Assembly (NCBI GenBank): GCA_036245805.1
Contig: BTRK01000003.1
Span: 1,674,001 to 1,738,000 of the forward strand
Source of the DNA: Pristionchus mayeri
Lineage: Eukaryota; Nematoda; Chromadorea; Rhabditida; Neodiplogasteridae
Reading direction: 5' to 3'
Length of the DNA stretch: 64,000 nucleotides
The notes below the pieces were generated by a model. That model was not told the DNA's origin. It made no database searches and saw only the letters and a program-made list of their open reading frames with translations. The translations under genes were made by a program, and so were the position numbers. Shown in pieces: positions 24,601 through 34,812 of the stretch (its first letter is position 1; the number at the start of each line of letters is the position of its first letter).

Positions 24601-24926
24601 TAGCGCTCTAGTGAAGATCTAGCGCGCTAAAGCCTAAGTACAAAGCACCAACAGCTAAACCCCAATTTGGCCTAATCAATAAAAGCTAAGTTACCTGTTT
24701 GCCGCGCGAGGACCCTGCGACGTCATCATCGATGCTGTCGAGCTCTGAAAAGCGTTAATGATTGATTCCGTTATGATGGAATAACAGAAAAAAATGAAGA
24801 AAATAACGTTTACAATGACGAAAATGTAGTAAACACGAGAAACAATGAGTAACTAGCGTTACCTGACAGTAGGTCATCCATACATACAGGATATTCGCCG
24901 AAATATACCGCAGAACAGCTTGAAAC
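12602..24926 (-). CDS. Large unrecognised multi-exon gene: low-complexity, coiled-coil, Lys/Glu-rich protein
   Basis: Minus-strand exons that I can support include 24926-24863, 24744-24695, 24366-24265, 24091-24019, ~23474-23341, 23242-23122, 23047-22967, 22648-22503, ~22253-22125, ~20930-20785, ~19396-19351, ~18317-18240, ~17880-17820, ~17690-17632, ~17465-17395, ~17265-17155, ~16862-16658, ~16556-16461, ~16350-16260, ~16131-15842, repeated exons to ~15000, ~14800-14710, 14566-14475, 14237-14132 and a last exon 12688-12602 ending EEEEDQ-stop. N-terminal exons hold SSPLRPNSKYC and SSPLKPNEKYC, an apparent internal repeat. A basic Ser/Tyr-rich part (HYRRSSGSGDHAPNYSTPRR) follows, then Arg/Glu coiled coil, then DFWIVGSKRGRKK and long KEKEEE tracts. 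A scaffold or nuclear role is possible but unproven. The start exon and the 14.1-12.7 kb part are unresolved, and two genes cannot be excluded. Confidence 0.5.
13888..14033. mobile_element. MITE copy, TTCTTCGATATTTG family (degraded)
   Basis: GCATTTCTTCGATATTTGCC, the internal CCGAAAATCAAGAG and a closing GTTTCAAAGAAGCGC correspond to the 5102 element. Arms have drifted. It immediately adjoins the next MITE at 14053. Confidence 0.6.
14053..14139. mobile_element. GGCACTAGGTCGG palindromic MITE at an exon edge, open in frame
   Basis: ATGTCGGATGAGAACTATGA at the left mirrors ATCATCCGACCTAGTGCC at the right around TTTGATATATCAAAG. On the minus strand, the upstream exon runs ...SAFNLPGTR and the first available donor is the AG|GTCGGA inside the element terminus. 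The frame also stays open across the whole element. Similar strings TAGATTGAATGC and TAGATTGAAAGC flank it. Confidence 0.75.
15000..15840 (-). repeat. Tandem exon-intron duplication block (about 190 bp units)
   Basis: At least four units share the order: intron 3' end CTCACCG(A/T)CTCCTTCTTC (plus-strand reading), a K/E coding tract, CTCGATTCCGCTTTCACCCG, a GACTCGATGCTCCCTCACTC-like string, then TTGCATTCGATG and intron sequence ending CTAATAACTAA. The GCTCCCTCACTC-like string sits at about 15100, 15336, 15522 and 15713, giving spacings of about 236, 186 and 191 bp. Each unit encodes an R-V-K-x-E-S-x-E-K-x-K segment of the large minus-strand gene. Confidence 0.75.
16203..16250. repeat. GCCGCAACGACTAATTGCAAA dispersed repeat end
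   Basis: The string GCCGCAACGACTAATTAC followed by AATTTTCTGTTCAAAA is one of many copies of a ~40-bp sequence. Others are near 17478 and 17895 (opposite orientation), 22265 (opposite), 26255, 27410, 31570, 31640, 32825 (opposite) and 39375. Two inverted copies bound the element at 53026-53205, so these are probably solo ends or degraded copies of that element. Confidence 0.65.
18436..19251. mobile_element. Large inverted repeat (~307-bp arms) with a tRNA-like module in each arm
   Basis: Left arm 18436-18742 (ACAAGGGATGGGCATACCCA...) is almost perfectly inverted at 18945-19251, with a ~200-bp loop. Each arm includes a tRNA-like segment: GTGTAGTGGCTAGCGTG (A-box-like) followed 40 bp later by CCAGTTCGATCCC (B-box-like) and then short T-runs. 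This is the promoter layout of a tRNA-derived SINE. A cloverleaf is not convincing, so I do not call a functional tRNA. The repeat lies in an intron of the large minus-strand gene. Confidence 0.8.
19528..20421. mobile_element. Second large inverted repeat (~380-bp arms)
   Basis: Left arm 19528-19908 (GGGTCCCTAACAAGAT... to CGAGATACGCCATCAGAGGC) is mirrored by 20040-20421, with a loop of about 130 bp. Matching open frames of 65 and 78 codons on opposite strands are simply the two arms read in mirror. There is no transposase-like sequence. It sits only about 280 bp from the first large inverted repeat. Confidence 0.8.
20422..22124. other. Intronic sequence with GTTTCACNAACGAATGAAAC-like repeats
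   Basis: Apart from the Arg/Glu coiled-coil exon at about 20930-20785, this holds diffuse repeats of a GCGTTTCACCAA...TGAAACT(G/A)TTCATGATG motif at about 21290, 21400, 21605, 21750, 21870 and 22020, spaced 110-210 bp. It appears to be an old, degenerate tandem array. No other exon is supported. Confidence 0.45.
23601..23712. mobile_element. 112-bp near-perfect palindromic hAT-like MITE
   Basis: TAGTGATGCCAAATCGGCGC at the left is exactly inverted at the right (GCGCCGATTTGGCATCACTA), with internal arms ACACGCTCTCTCGC/GCGAGAGAGCGTGT around GGTCAGACA. Perfect 8-bp direct repeats GTATCATT (23593-23600 and 23713-23720) flank it. The TAGTG termini and 8-bp TSD fit hAT. The copy at 51211-51322 has the same length. 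Confidence 0.9.
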
Positions 24927-27900
24927 CTGAAAGAAAGCAAAATTGAAAACTGACACAAACGGAAAAACAGGAGAAAACGTGTTTCAGGACCAACTCGATA
25001 TTTTGTGGCTACAGTACTCTTTCTTTTATTCTGTACGGCAATTACGTTTATTGATTTTTTTATTTTTCATTTTTTGCTTAAAATCGTTTCGAATCGCTTT
25101 TATCCTTTGCTCAAATGTGGCAGTGGCAAAATCCGGCGCAAATCCGCCTAGTCTTCCTTCTTTGACGGCATCTCTTCGTTTGCCCTCTTCTCTCACTCGC
25201 AAAATAGTCTTCTATCATCTCTCAAACTCTCCTACTTCTCGCTTTGTGTGCTCAACTGGATGGGCCGTCGCTCGCAATTCTTTTATGGTTCCCTCTTTCG
25301 CTCTTCGTCCGTCTAGCATTTCAGATTCATCCATAACGGATAGTCATTGTGCACCGCCTTTGGTTGGCATAACGCCAGGCATTTTCGCTCCGGATCTTCA
25401 AGCTAGAGAGCATGTAAACTCACGAGAGATCGCTCTCTTTCTCTGCGCTCTCTCATCTCTCGCCAATCTTCTGTAAAACGCCGTGTTGTGCACCACTCTC
25501 TCCATTTTGTGTGGTATCTCGCTCTCTATGACAAGCGAGAGAGTGTACAAAATATAGGTAGTCGAGTACCAAGTTGTCTACAGTATGCGCGCCTTGTCTA
25601 CAGTATGCGCGCCTTGTCTACAGTATGCGCTCCTTGTCTACAGTATTCGCGCCTTGTCTACAGTATTCGCGCCTTGTCTACAGTATTCGCGCCTTCACTC
25701 AATATCGTTCTCTCACTTTTCCATGCTCTCTCGCAGGTCAGAGATTCGGCGAGAGAGCATGCGAGATCGAGAGATCAAGAAGATCAAAACGTCACTGGAC
25801 TCTTCGTTCTCTTCTACTTCTTATGACCACTCTTCCTATTGCGTAGCAACAAATGTACCCCTCATTCAAACGGAACAGTGCCCGACGGTGAAACGACTTC
25901 CGAAAGTGCGCGCTCACTCGTGTAGACTAAGGCAGCTTCCTTTTCATAGCTTATCCACTGTTGGGAAGAAACAGATCGATGAGAGGTATGGATAAATTGC
26001 CAACAGTTACTCTAATTCTCTGACAGGGCTAGTGAATGTGCAAGGTGAGAATCTGAAATGCAGACAGAGCTAGAGAACGTGCGATTTGGAGAGAGCAGGG
26101 ACGATTAAGAGCAGAATAACGCTTTTAATCGCAAAGATCAGAAGAGCGCTCGGCTGATTTCTTTATTCACAACCACTTTCATTAGACAGGTATGAAGGTC
26201 AGAGGTGGCTGATTCAGCTGTTGCACATTCCTAATCATTCCTAACTCTTGCAGGGCGGCCGCAACGACTAATTGCGAATTTTGTGTACAAAAATTTCGGT
26301 TGTTGATGAACCTAGAGAGAGGGAGAAAGTGTTCCACTTCCACAATTATTCCTCCCACTCTTCAATGCATTACTTTCTCCCCCTCGTCTCATCTTACACC
26401 GCCACTCCCACTTTCTCTCTCTCTCTCTCTCTCTCTCTTTCTCCCAATCTCTCGATTGGAGAGCGTTGCAAGGAAGATTGAGGGCTATGCTACTCTCCTC
26501 ATTTCCCATGCTCTCTCGTTGCGCGAGAGATGTCGGAATCGAAAAAGAGCTCCAGTTCGAGCTGACCTACCGATCGATTTCCCGTCCGCTCGATCCGTGT
26601 CTCGGGGTCATTTTAAGCCTCTCGTCAAACAATCTTTCTCACGCGAATGTTGTCTGCTTCTCTGAATCTCTCCTATCGCCACACTCTCTCCTCTTGCCCC
26701 ATCTCTGGATCTCTCTGGTCCCCTTCTCGCATTGTACTCAGCAGGCCGGTTTGCGCCTTCGATCCGGTCCATTTATTTCTCTTCTCTGTACATTAGTTGC
26801 TCCTGATGCATAATTTCCACGTTGCTACTGAAGAATAATGTGAGCTGTGATGCTTCTTTCTCCACTTCATCTCCTGAATCATTCTAATCGGCGAGAGAGC
26901 ACGCAAAATTAAGAGAGTCATGCAACTCCACTTCCCGAGTCTGGGGATGGCGCAGTTTACACAGGCATCGCCCTATTGTTTAGGCAGGGCGACAGCGGTG
27001 GCCGGTGGCTTGACTCTCCTCGTTTTGCACCCTCTCTCGCAAGTTAGAGAAAGCGAGAGAGCATGGGAATTGGAGAGGGTGAGAGGGAGAGAAGAGTGAA
27101 CGGCCTTGGAAAAGAGAGGAAAGTAGTCGCAGTTCAGCTATTTCGCTCACAATTTCGCTTGCCAGCTTTTTTCCATCACCATTCTTACCCTATTGCTCGT
27201 TTATCCAATTGTTCTGATAGTTTTACCCATTTTTGGAGAAGGAACACTGTTTGTTAGGTATGTTTTTAAAGAGTTGAGGCAGGTATGACCACCATTCAAT
27301 CAATACCCACTCTTCTTCCAATCACATGCTCAAGAGGCGCTCTCAAGAGACACTACTCCACTCCCAAAATATTATAAAAAGTTGGACATTGTAGAACTCT
27401 TGCAGTGAGCAGCAACGACTAATTGCAGATTTTGTGTGCAAAAATGTCATTTGCTAACGATCATACGCGAGATAATCACGTGGTTAAGATGCGCTCTTCC
27501 TACTCCATCCCCAAAATATGATGAGAAGAGTGTTTTAGTACCTGTCAATCGTCCCACTGGCTATGCCGCGAGCCGCAGTTCATTTTCCTGGAAAATATTT
27601 ACGATTGATTTTAAAATTACTGTTCCTGTTCTCGTTCACTCAATTCACTTAGAACATACTAATTCATTCGCCTAAAATGAGAAAATGAGCGAACAGGTGG
27701 AAATATCGATCAAGAAGGAAAGAAAGGGCTAACTGTTGAGTGAAGAGAAAGAGAGAAGAGGAGGTAGTGAGTATTTCTGACCCGGGATGGCGTGAGGGGA
27801 GAGAGGGAACGCAGCTGGTATCTAAGGGAGTAAAAGGATGACGAGTCTTTGTGCGGAAGAGGCAAATGGCCCGAGCAAAGTAAGAGATAGGAAGTAGGAA

Positions 27901-29261
27901 AGGTCTCTCACTGGGGATGAAGAAAATATGCGAAAGTCAACAGAGCATCTATTTAGCTGGCGCGATGTAGAGGTTATAGTGAGTGAGTGCCATATCTATC
28001 TATCGTTGAGGGTATAATACGCGAGTGGGAATGGACTAAACAAAGTAAGAGAAGGGATGCACGAATCTCTGACAAGAAAACATGAGAAAGTCAACAGAGC
28101 TATCTAGCTGTCGCGATGTAGAGATAACAGTAGAAAGAGTATGGCAGGTGAGAACTCTCTCACTTTCCCACACTATCTCGCTATATCATGACCTATTTGG
28201 TGCCTTTGATGTGAAGACAGTGACAAAGAACTGTCTTCGGGTATGAATGATCGATGCGATAGTCTGTTCCCTCTCTCTCCCTCTCTCTCTTTTTCTCTCC
28301 TACTCTCTTATCGCCAGTCCATCTGTTACACTGCGTGATAAGCAGCTATACTCACCCAATTTTCCACAAGTTTCATTCCAGTTTTCCGCTAAAATCAGGC
28401 TGAAAAAGCGATTCGACCGCTATTTTCTCATGAAATGGCTCTTCATTCTGCTCACTCGCCAAACGATCTAGAGCACGAAGAATGAGAAGTTGTATAGGTA
28501 TTGCTATCTCGTTTCCTGTTATACTCACTCGCCGCGCCCTTTCCCGAGTTGCAGGCTCAACAAATCAGGCATAAACCCGTCCTCTGTGACCATAACTCTC
28601 ATCTCCCGTGAATCCATATTTTTATCACAACATTTCCGTCGCCCTTCAACTAGATTTCAAGATCCCGAGCACCACTTCAATAGCTCACTTTTCAGTATGC
28701 CTCTCTGAGTGCAAATCGACAAGTCGCAAGCGATCAATCGATAATTCGCCATGGGAAATCGGTACCACGCCCTGCCAGACTCGAGGAGTGTCAGGAGTTT
28801 CAGCAAGTGAGATTTCACTAAATGTTGTTTTTATTTTAATTAAAATTATCGAAAAAAATTAACAAAATTCTTTACTTTCTCTAGAGCTCTCATCGAAGGA
28901 ATCTGTCGAGTCTTGCAAGTTTTTTTAAAATTCTATTTTCTGATACTTTTCTGTTTCCGTTTAACGGTGAAGGTTTCACTGTCTCCCAGGGTCGTTCAGG
29001 GACTTTTGAGTTGATCTTTGATCAGGGGTGGGATGTGATCGTTGATCTTTGATCTTTTCAGACTCCTCCGTCGCTCGCCGTTGATCCAGATCGTGTTTGG
29101 CGTGCTCGTTGGGTACTCACTCACGTGCTCCTTCCGGTGATGATCTCAATTTGCTTTTAGGCTTAGGCCTTTGATCTCTGTTCTTTGATCCCTTCGTGCT
29201 GACGATATTTAGGATTTTTATTATGCGAACTAGCGAGCCCACGATACTCAGTCCGGAGTAT
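24927..29261. other. Hairpin-rich intergenic region without a convincing gene
   Basis: Many short inverted motifs of the form GCTCTCTCGC...GTCAGAG...GCGAGAGAGC occur, for example near 25433-25550, 25733-25765, 26510 and 27030-27065. A CT microsatellite lies at 26414-26440. A ~110-bp sequence near 27910-28010 (AAAGTCAACAGAGC...AGCTGNCGCGATGTAGAGNT) recurs at about 28080-28140. Short exon-like pieces near 28755 and 28885 (possible upstream exons of the Cosmc-like gene) could not be joined in frame. Confidence 0.4.
25575..25693 (+). repeat. Six-copy 20-bp tandem repeat
   Basis: The unit TTGTCTACAGTATGCGCGCC repeats about six times with G/T and C/T changes. Several overlapping ORFs traverse it only because 20 bp cycles the frame. 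It is not a gene. Confidence 0.85.
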
Positions 29262-29924
29262 TGTAGATACAGTAACCGATTAGAGCAGGGACAAGCTTAG
29301 GACGCTTGGTGGAAGAAGACTGACTGTGACCCTAGGTGTGTCTGTGCCCAGGATACTGTAGACTGATGCACTGTGAATGGGGCCGTAGATAAATCAATAA
29401 TTTATTACTACAGTAAGACAGGGAGAAGGGAAGATGGGAGAGGGGTACGGTAGGATGGGAGACTGGGTGAGATCCAAGGTGAGGATCAGTGAGGATGACT
29501 GAGATCCAAGTGTGGATCGAATGGGGGAGGACTGTGGTCCTTGGCTGGAGTGAGATCCTAGTGAGGATCGGATGGGGGTGGACGAGACGGTCAAAGACTG
29601 GATGAGATCCAAGTGTGGATCAGACTGAGTGACTCGTGAGGCGCACGAGGAGAGGTTCAGTGCAACTGTGTCGAGAGAGGGAGAGGAGGGGTTTATATAG
29701 GCAGTCTAGCCGACGTGTCCTAACCCATGTAAATGGAGAGAGAGGGGAGAGAGGGTGAGAGACAACGGAATTGGATTAACATGCTAATTAAGTTGGGCTG
29801 CACTCATCAACAGAGACAAGAGTGAGACTAAATATGATAATGGAGTTGCAGTGAATGCACTTTGATTGATGGGAATGGGATGAAGTGATGAAAGAAAAGG
29901 GGTAGTGACGTGTGAGTCGCTACA
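29262..29924 (-). mobile_element. Probable solo LTR of a retrotransposon
   Basis: Read on the minus strand, the 663-bp segment starts TGTAGCGACTC and ends GTATCTACA, the TG...CA termini of an LTR. A TATATAAAC box lies at 29699-29691 and an AATAAA signal at 29406-29401, about 290 nt downstream, in the expected order for U3-R-U5. The R part carries imperfect repeats of GATCCAAGTGTGGATC. Flanking AGTAT and TTTAT are only a weak target duplication. No internal retroviral-type genes or second LTR are present. Confidence 0.6.
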
Positions 29925-30076
29925 TTTATGCATAGACTTAGTCTTATCGATCTCACATATCGATTGGCTAGATGTAGAAGAATATCGTATTCATGGTATA
30001 TGAATGTTGTTTCATTCCTAGCCTCACTACCATAACCCAGAATCTCTCAAGCCAACAAGCATAAAATGCATTTCAG

Positions 30077-33000
30077 TTGGGAGGAGTCAGTACACGATGT
30101 GGCGGACAAGATCCTCACCGTCGTCAAATCGCACAGTCAGTTGCAGTTTTTGCGTCCTGGTCATTCCATGTTTCAGATTTCTGTAAAATTGGCGTCGATT
30201 TGACTGGGTAGCAATTTCGAGTCGTTGTTGTAAAAACCAAAATTTCAAAACGGTGATTCCCTATTTTTCTGTGCGTGGTGTGCACAGGCGACTTTTACTG
30301 ATTGGAAATCCTGTCAAAATTCCGATAGGGTGAACGAGGGTGACGAATTCCAGATGACTCCAGCCCGATTCCGGACTTCTTCCTGCGGTGCATCGTGATG
30401 ATAGAGAGGAAGGCGCAGAAGCCGACCTCGTTCGCGGACGCCCTCCACGATGGGTGGACGAAGAGGTGAGTTGAGAGAGTTGATCTTTGATTTTTTGTCT
30501 TGTATATTTGATGAATTATCTTTGGTAGTTGATCCTTGATCATTGATATCTTCTCCTCGACTGAATGATGTGCATACAGGGTTACTCAGTGATTGTTGTC
30601 ATTGCGTACGGGACTGCTTTGGTCTTGTTAAAGAAGGAGTAACACGAAAAATTAGTTCAATTAGCAGCTATGTGCATGTAAAAGAAGCCGGCAGCCCGAT
30701 AATGAATCACTTTATCCGAAGTTTCACAGACAATTCTGAGGCTATTTACATAGGCTCAAAGTTCATTGACAGCGCAGGGATGTGGCTAGTTCGTTTATGT
30801 TTCACTTGCTCTACATAATTTTCGCCTCGTTCTTGGGGTAATTTGGCTACAGTTTCCCATTGCGAGCGCAATATCTTCGTGGTGGGACTCGCTAGCATCC
30901 ATTCGTGTTACCCCTTCTTTAAAGCCAGAGGGGAAGCAATCATTCCAAGCTCCTCCCGAATTTGATCGTCATTATTCGAGTGACAATGACCAAGCAGTAT
31001 TGAATTGTGTTTTGATCTTTCACGAATAAATCGCAGATGCAACGAGACCATCTTCTACACGAACAGCAAGAACGTCGCCAAGGTGGTCAAAGGTGCGTGG
31101 TGTGCTTAGTCGACGCTTACTGATCGAGAATCCAGTCAAACTTTCCATAGCGTGAACGAAGGCGACGAATTCCAGATTACAACGTCGTGCTCATCGACTC
31201 GCCCCTCGGGCCCTTCCACTGGCAGTTCTACAAGGCAGTAGTCGATCACGCCGCGAAGGTACCGCAATCACACGAGATCTTACTCGCATCATTCTGAACG
31301 AACGTTCGTCCTTCAGCCACACCGAGAGAGCATGCAATTTCGAGAGAGTAATTCGAATATTCAATCTCACAGGCACCGTGCAAAATAGAATATGATCAGG
31401 CTATGTTAGATTTGTGCTTCATGTTGTTGATGAAAGCCGTGATGATTTCTCAAGATAGTTCCCTTTGGATTCTTTTTTTTCTCCAAAACAAACAATCACT
31501 GGTGATGCTGCGTTTCAGCATCAGCATGTACTTTTGATAGATAATCATGGAATTTTTTTAACATAACTCTCACAGAGCGACTAACTGCAAATTTTCTGTA
31601 CAAAAAGAAGCATTGAGCAGAATTTCGAACTCTTGCAGCAAAATGCCGCAACGACTAATTACAAATTTCTGTACAAATTCTCATTCCAGACACCGGTTTC
31701 GTGGACTTTGGTCGGTGACGAGATGCTCTTCGTCATGGTCGAGAATCTGAGGAAATCCCTGGTGGACATGGAGCCCTCGAAACCCATCGTCGTAGGACGG
31801 ATCATGGAGAGCAGGTACCCCGATTTGATACGGTGCGTGCGCGCAGGCGACGTTTACTAATCGGAAATCTAGTCAAAATTCCGACAGCGTGAACGAAGAC
31901 GACGAATTTCATTCTTAATTTATTTCAGCTCGATGTTCTCAACCTTCTTCCCACTCATCAACTGGCGCAGTGTGTCCGTGGAAGCGGGTGAGTGCCAGTT
32001 GCGTCGATAAACTTGACCTCCTGATTGATATGTGCTTCACCTTGCTATTGTAAGCAGTGGTGCTATTCAAGATAGTGATACTGGATGGGTATGTTATACA
32101 AAAAACTATTCACTCTGTAGAGGTTTGAGATGATAAATAGGGATGACGATTTGTATTTTAAGATTTGTATTCTGACTGCCGTGATAGAACCTAGGATGAA
32201 AAAAAGTTGCAGTGTAAACATTTTCTTACGATGAACTTGTTGAGGTATCGTCTTCTCAAATGGCGCGATCAACTCGATGATTCGTGATTGCTCCACCGGA
32301 TTCCTCGACCCACGATCTACCGGTATCGATTGATTGATTTACAAGTGGTGTTACTGTACTTTAGATTACCGGAATTCAGGAAAGTTGAGAGAGCGTAAAG
32401 AAAGACATAGAGATTTGAAATTTCTTCATCCAATATTGATAGTATGCTGCGACCCAGTTATGGTCCTGACATGGTCGTTTAAAGAACTTCCGCTAAGATA
32501 CAGTACAATATCGATTTTCTATTTTCAGGTCGCGCCCTTTTCTCCTGCGCGCAATCGATGGGCGTCCAACTAGTGGATCCCGTGGACGAGGTACGGTAGA
32601 TTACGGTGTCATATCGTATCGGGAAGGAATACGGTAGATCACGGCATGTTATCGTACCGGGGAAAGATTACGGTAGATCGCTAACTCAATCGATATTTTC
32701 TAGGACGGCGCGCATCTCTTCCATGATCGCAACATGAAGTCGCTCATCGGCAAGAAGTACCCGGATCGACACGAGGGGGTTAGTCGGGAAGAATTTGAAA
32801 ATCAGATAACCGTCATTTTTCTACACAAAATTCACAACTAGTTCGATGCGGCACACTGTAAGAGTTCTGGGTGAAGTTATTTGTGCTGATAATTCCTCAA
32901 GTGATTAGTAGTGTATCAGCGCCAAGTAATATTGAATCAGTAGTACTGATCATTCTATTAGCGTCTCGAATTGGTAAAATTTGAATAAACAACGCTCTGC

Positions 33001-34812
33001 TGCTAATCCAGAGAGAATCGATCTACATTTTTTTTATTTACTGTATCCTATCAATCTCACTTGGAGGGCTAATGTTTCACTCAAGTTATTTGAGAGTCTG
33101 AAAATCTTCGCCACCAATGTTACGCTGTCAGAGATCTCAAGCAAAGCTCTAGAACTTTCTCTACAATTGTGCATGAAAATTGGAGAAAGCTAGATGTTAA
33201 TCAATATTCTTGCACAGAATTATCTTGTAGGTCAAGGGATGACAGAGTGAAAACCTTCTCGCAATTCTCTTTCGCTAGTGATTTTCGGAGCGAATGTGTG
33301 TTTCCGATTCCGATAAATCTCGCTCGGACGGTTTCGGTTTCATTCTGGTTATATTAGACATGAGAAGCGTTCACTCCCAATCATAGTCCAATTCACTTCT
33401 ATCAACACATTAGCTCACTTTCCTAGTCAATCAGCGATAGTGCATGAGCGAAATTCTGATGGCAATTCCTATTTTCATGGAATTCAACAGAAAAAGCACA
33501 GAAAGAGAGACAATTCTCCCGCATTCGCATGCTCTCTCGCTATTATAATAGCGATTCTCGGAGCGAGTGCAATCGTCTGGCTCTCTTCAGTTTGCACGCT
33601 CTCTCGTCTCTCTGACAGGCGAGAGAACGTGCAAAATGAAGAGAGTATTGCTCCGGAGCGAATATTCCTGGTGTGAAATTAAGAGTATCCAACTATTTTC
33701 TGATTCCGATCAATCTCACTCAGAACGTTTCGGTTTCATTCTGGGTATATGAGATATGAGAAGCGTTCAAACTCGATCACATGAATATTAATCTCATATC
33801 AATACATTTCCTCTCTTTCCAATTGAACTAGGAAAACGCATGATTTGAAGTCGGATGGCAACCGCTTTTTTTCATGGAATTCTACAGGGAAAGCTGAGAG
33901 ATGGGAGGGTGCAAAGAAAGAGAAAAAATATCGTATTTGCATGCTCTCTTGCTAGTGATTCTCGGAGCAAATACTTCTGGCATTGCGCATAAACCCTGAT
34001 TTTCCAGCACGGCGACAGGTCATGCTGCAGTGAGCACGCAGCGACCTTTGGCGGAATGAGCTACAAGGTACGCTACAGACTACCGTATGCTACCGTATTG
34101 AGTACCGTATGCGATACTCGCGACGGTAGTCGATGAATTATCAAGAGAATACAAGTGAAAAAAGTGGAGATGAAATGTAGATTGAGAGAGAGAACAGGGT
34201 GAATTCTTTTAAAAAAATGACTATCCTCATTCTGAAAAATTCTCTGACCAATCTGACTGGCTAGGGAGAACGCATCTCTAATATGGAAGCATTACGAGCA
34301 TAGGGAGTACGACATTCCATTCTAGGAGCAGCGTGTGGCCGAGTACGCCAACTACCACGTTCGTGTAATGGGAAATGAAGGTACGATTACGGTAGTGGAG
34401 GAGTAGCGGTGGATTAGCGAGGGGCTGATTGCGGGCATTGAAGGTATAAACGAGTTCACGCCAACTACGACTCTCAAGCCGACCACAAAATCGACAGCTA
34501 AGAATGTACGCTACCATCATGGTAGATCAGTGGGAGAGAGAGTGGGAGAGTGTGCATAAAGGAAAAAAAGAAATCAGATTCGTATTGCATACTCTCTCGC
34601 AAAGGAGCTAATGTTACTGGTATTATGCGGACAAAACGCGTATGCTCGTGGCGAGCATACGACGTTTACCAATCGGAAGTATAGTCAAATTTCCGACAGC
34701 GTGAACGAGGCTGACGCATTCCAGACTATACTGCGGAAAAGAGAAGAAATATGGACAATTCTCGTTTTCAGGTCGAACCACCGAAGAATGGGACGGCCAA
34801 GGGATAGATTGA
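30077..34812 (+). CDS. C1GALT1C1-like: Cosmc-like protein (C1GALT1C1 family, GT31 fold)
   Basis: Exons 30077-30135, 30354-30465, 31037-31092, 31176-31258, 31690-31832, 31929-31987, 32529-32590, 32704-32778, 34008-34067, 34326-34380 and 34772-34812 join in consistent phase to about 268 codons ending in TGA. Family marks are W-T-K-R-C-N, VENLRKSL followed by EPSKPIVVGR, DEDGAHLF, and CCSEHAATFGGMS near the C-terminus. The DxD metal motif of active core-1 galactosyltransferase is replaced by GDEM, and DEDG plus CCS-x-x-A-x-T-F resemble Cosmc more than the enzyme. Vertebrate Cosmc is a type II ER membrane chaperone that folds T-synthase. The N-terminal membrane anchor was not found: exon 1 may instead start at an in-frame ATG (30066), or an upstream exon is missing. 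Three introns carry the same ~83-bp repeat. Confidence 0.75.
30271..30353 (+). repeat. Introner-like repeat copy 1 (supplies acceptor)
   Basis: 83 bp beginning GTGCGTGGTGTGC and ending GACGAATTCCAG, directly before the exon at 30354. The upstream donor of this intron is at 30136, so the copy forms the 3' part of a longer intron. Confidence 0.8.
31093..31175 (+). repeat. Introner-like repeat copy 2 (entire intron)
   Basis: 83 bp, exactly one intron from GTGCGTGGTGTGC to GACGAATTCCAG, roughly 80 per cent identical to the 30271 copy by eye and of the same length. Removing it joins KVVK to DYNVVLID in frame. Confidence 0.85.
31833..31910 (+). repeat. Introner-like repeat copy 3 (supplies donor)
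   Basis: It starts at the donor as GTGCGTGCGCGCAGGCGACG and continues through AGTCAAAATTCCGACAGCGT and GAACGAAGACGACGAATTTC. Its ancestral CCAG acceptor is lost and the acceptor now used is ~18 bp further on (31928). Confidence 0.8.
33527..33640. repeat. GCTCTCTCG hairpin repeat
   Basis: AATCGTCTGGCTCTCTTCAG and GCACGCTCTCTCGTC are inverted as GCGAGAGAACGTGC and GAAGAGAGTATTGC. This is a smaller relative of the 112-bp palindromes and of the hairpin at 37136-37229. It lies in a large intron of the Cosmc-like gene. Confidence 0.6.
34648..34730 (+). repeat. Introner-like repeat copy 4 (decayed, internal to an intron)
   Basis: GACGTTTACCAATCGGAAG, AGTCAAATTTCCGACAGCGT and GAACGAGGCTGACGCATTCCAG align with the other three copies. 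It lies inside the last intron of the Cosmc-like gene and is not used at either splice boundary. Confidence 0.7.

Noticed and set aside
25575..25693. Regularly repeated 20-bp units resembling a CRISPR array
   Set aside because: The units are contiguous with no unique spacers and the context is a nematode genome; it is an ordinary minisatellite.
25488..25995. Overlapping ORFs of 90-136 codons
   Set aside because: All traverse the 20-bp minisatellite, whose length permits openness in every frame; no protein features.
29394..29612. Minus-strand Ser/Pro/Leu-rich ORF
   Set aside because: It is generated by imperfect GATCCAAGTGTGGATC repeats inside the probable LTR.
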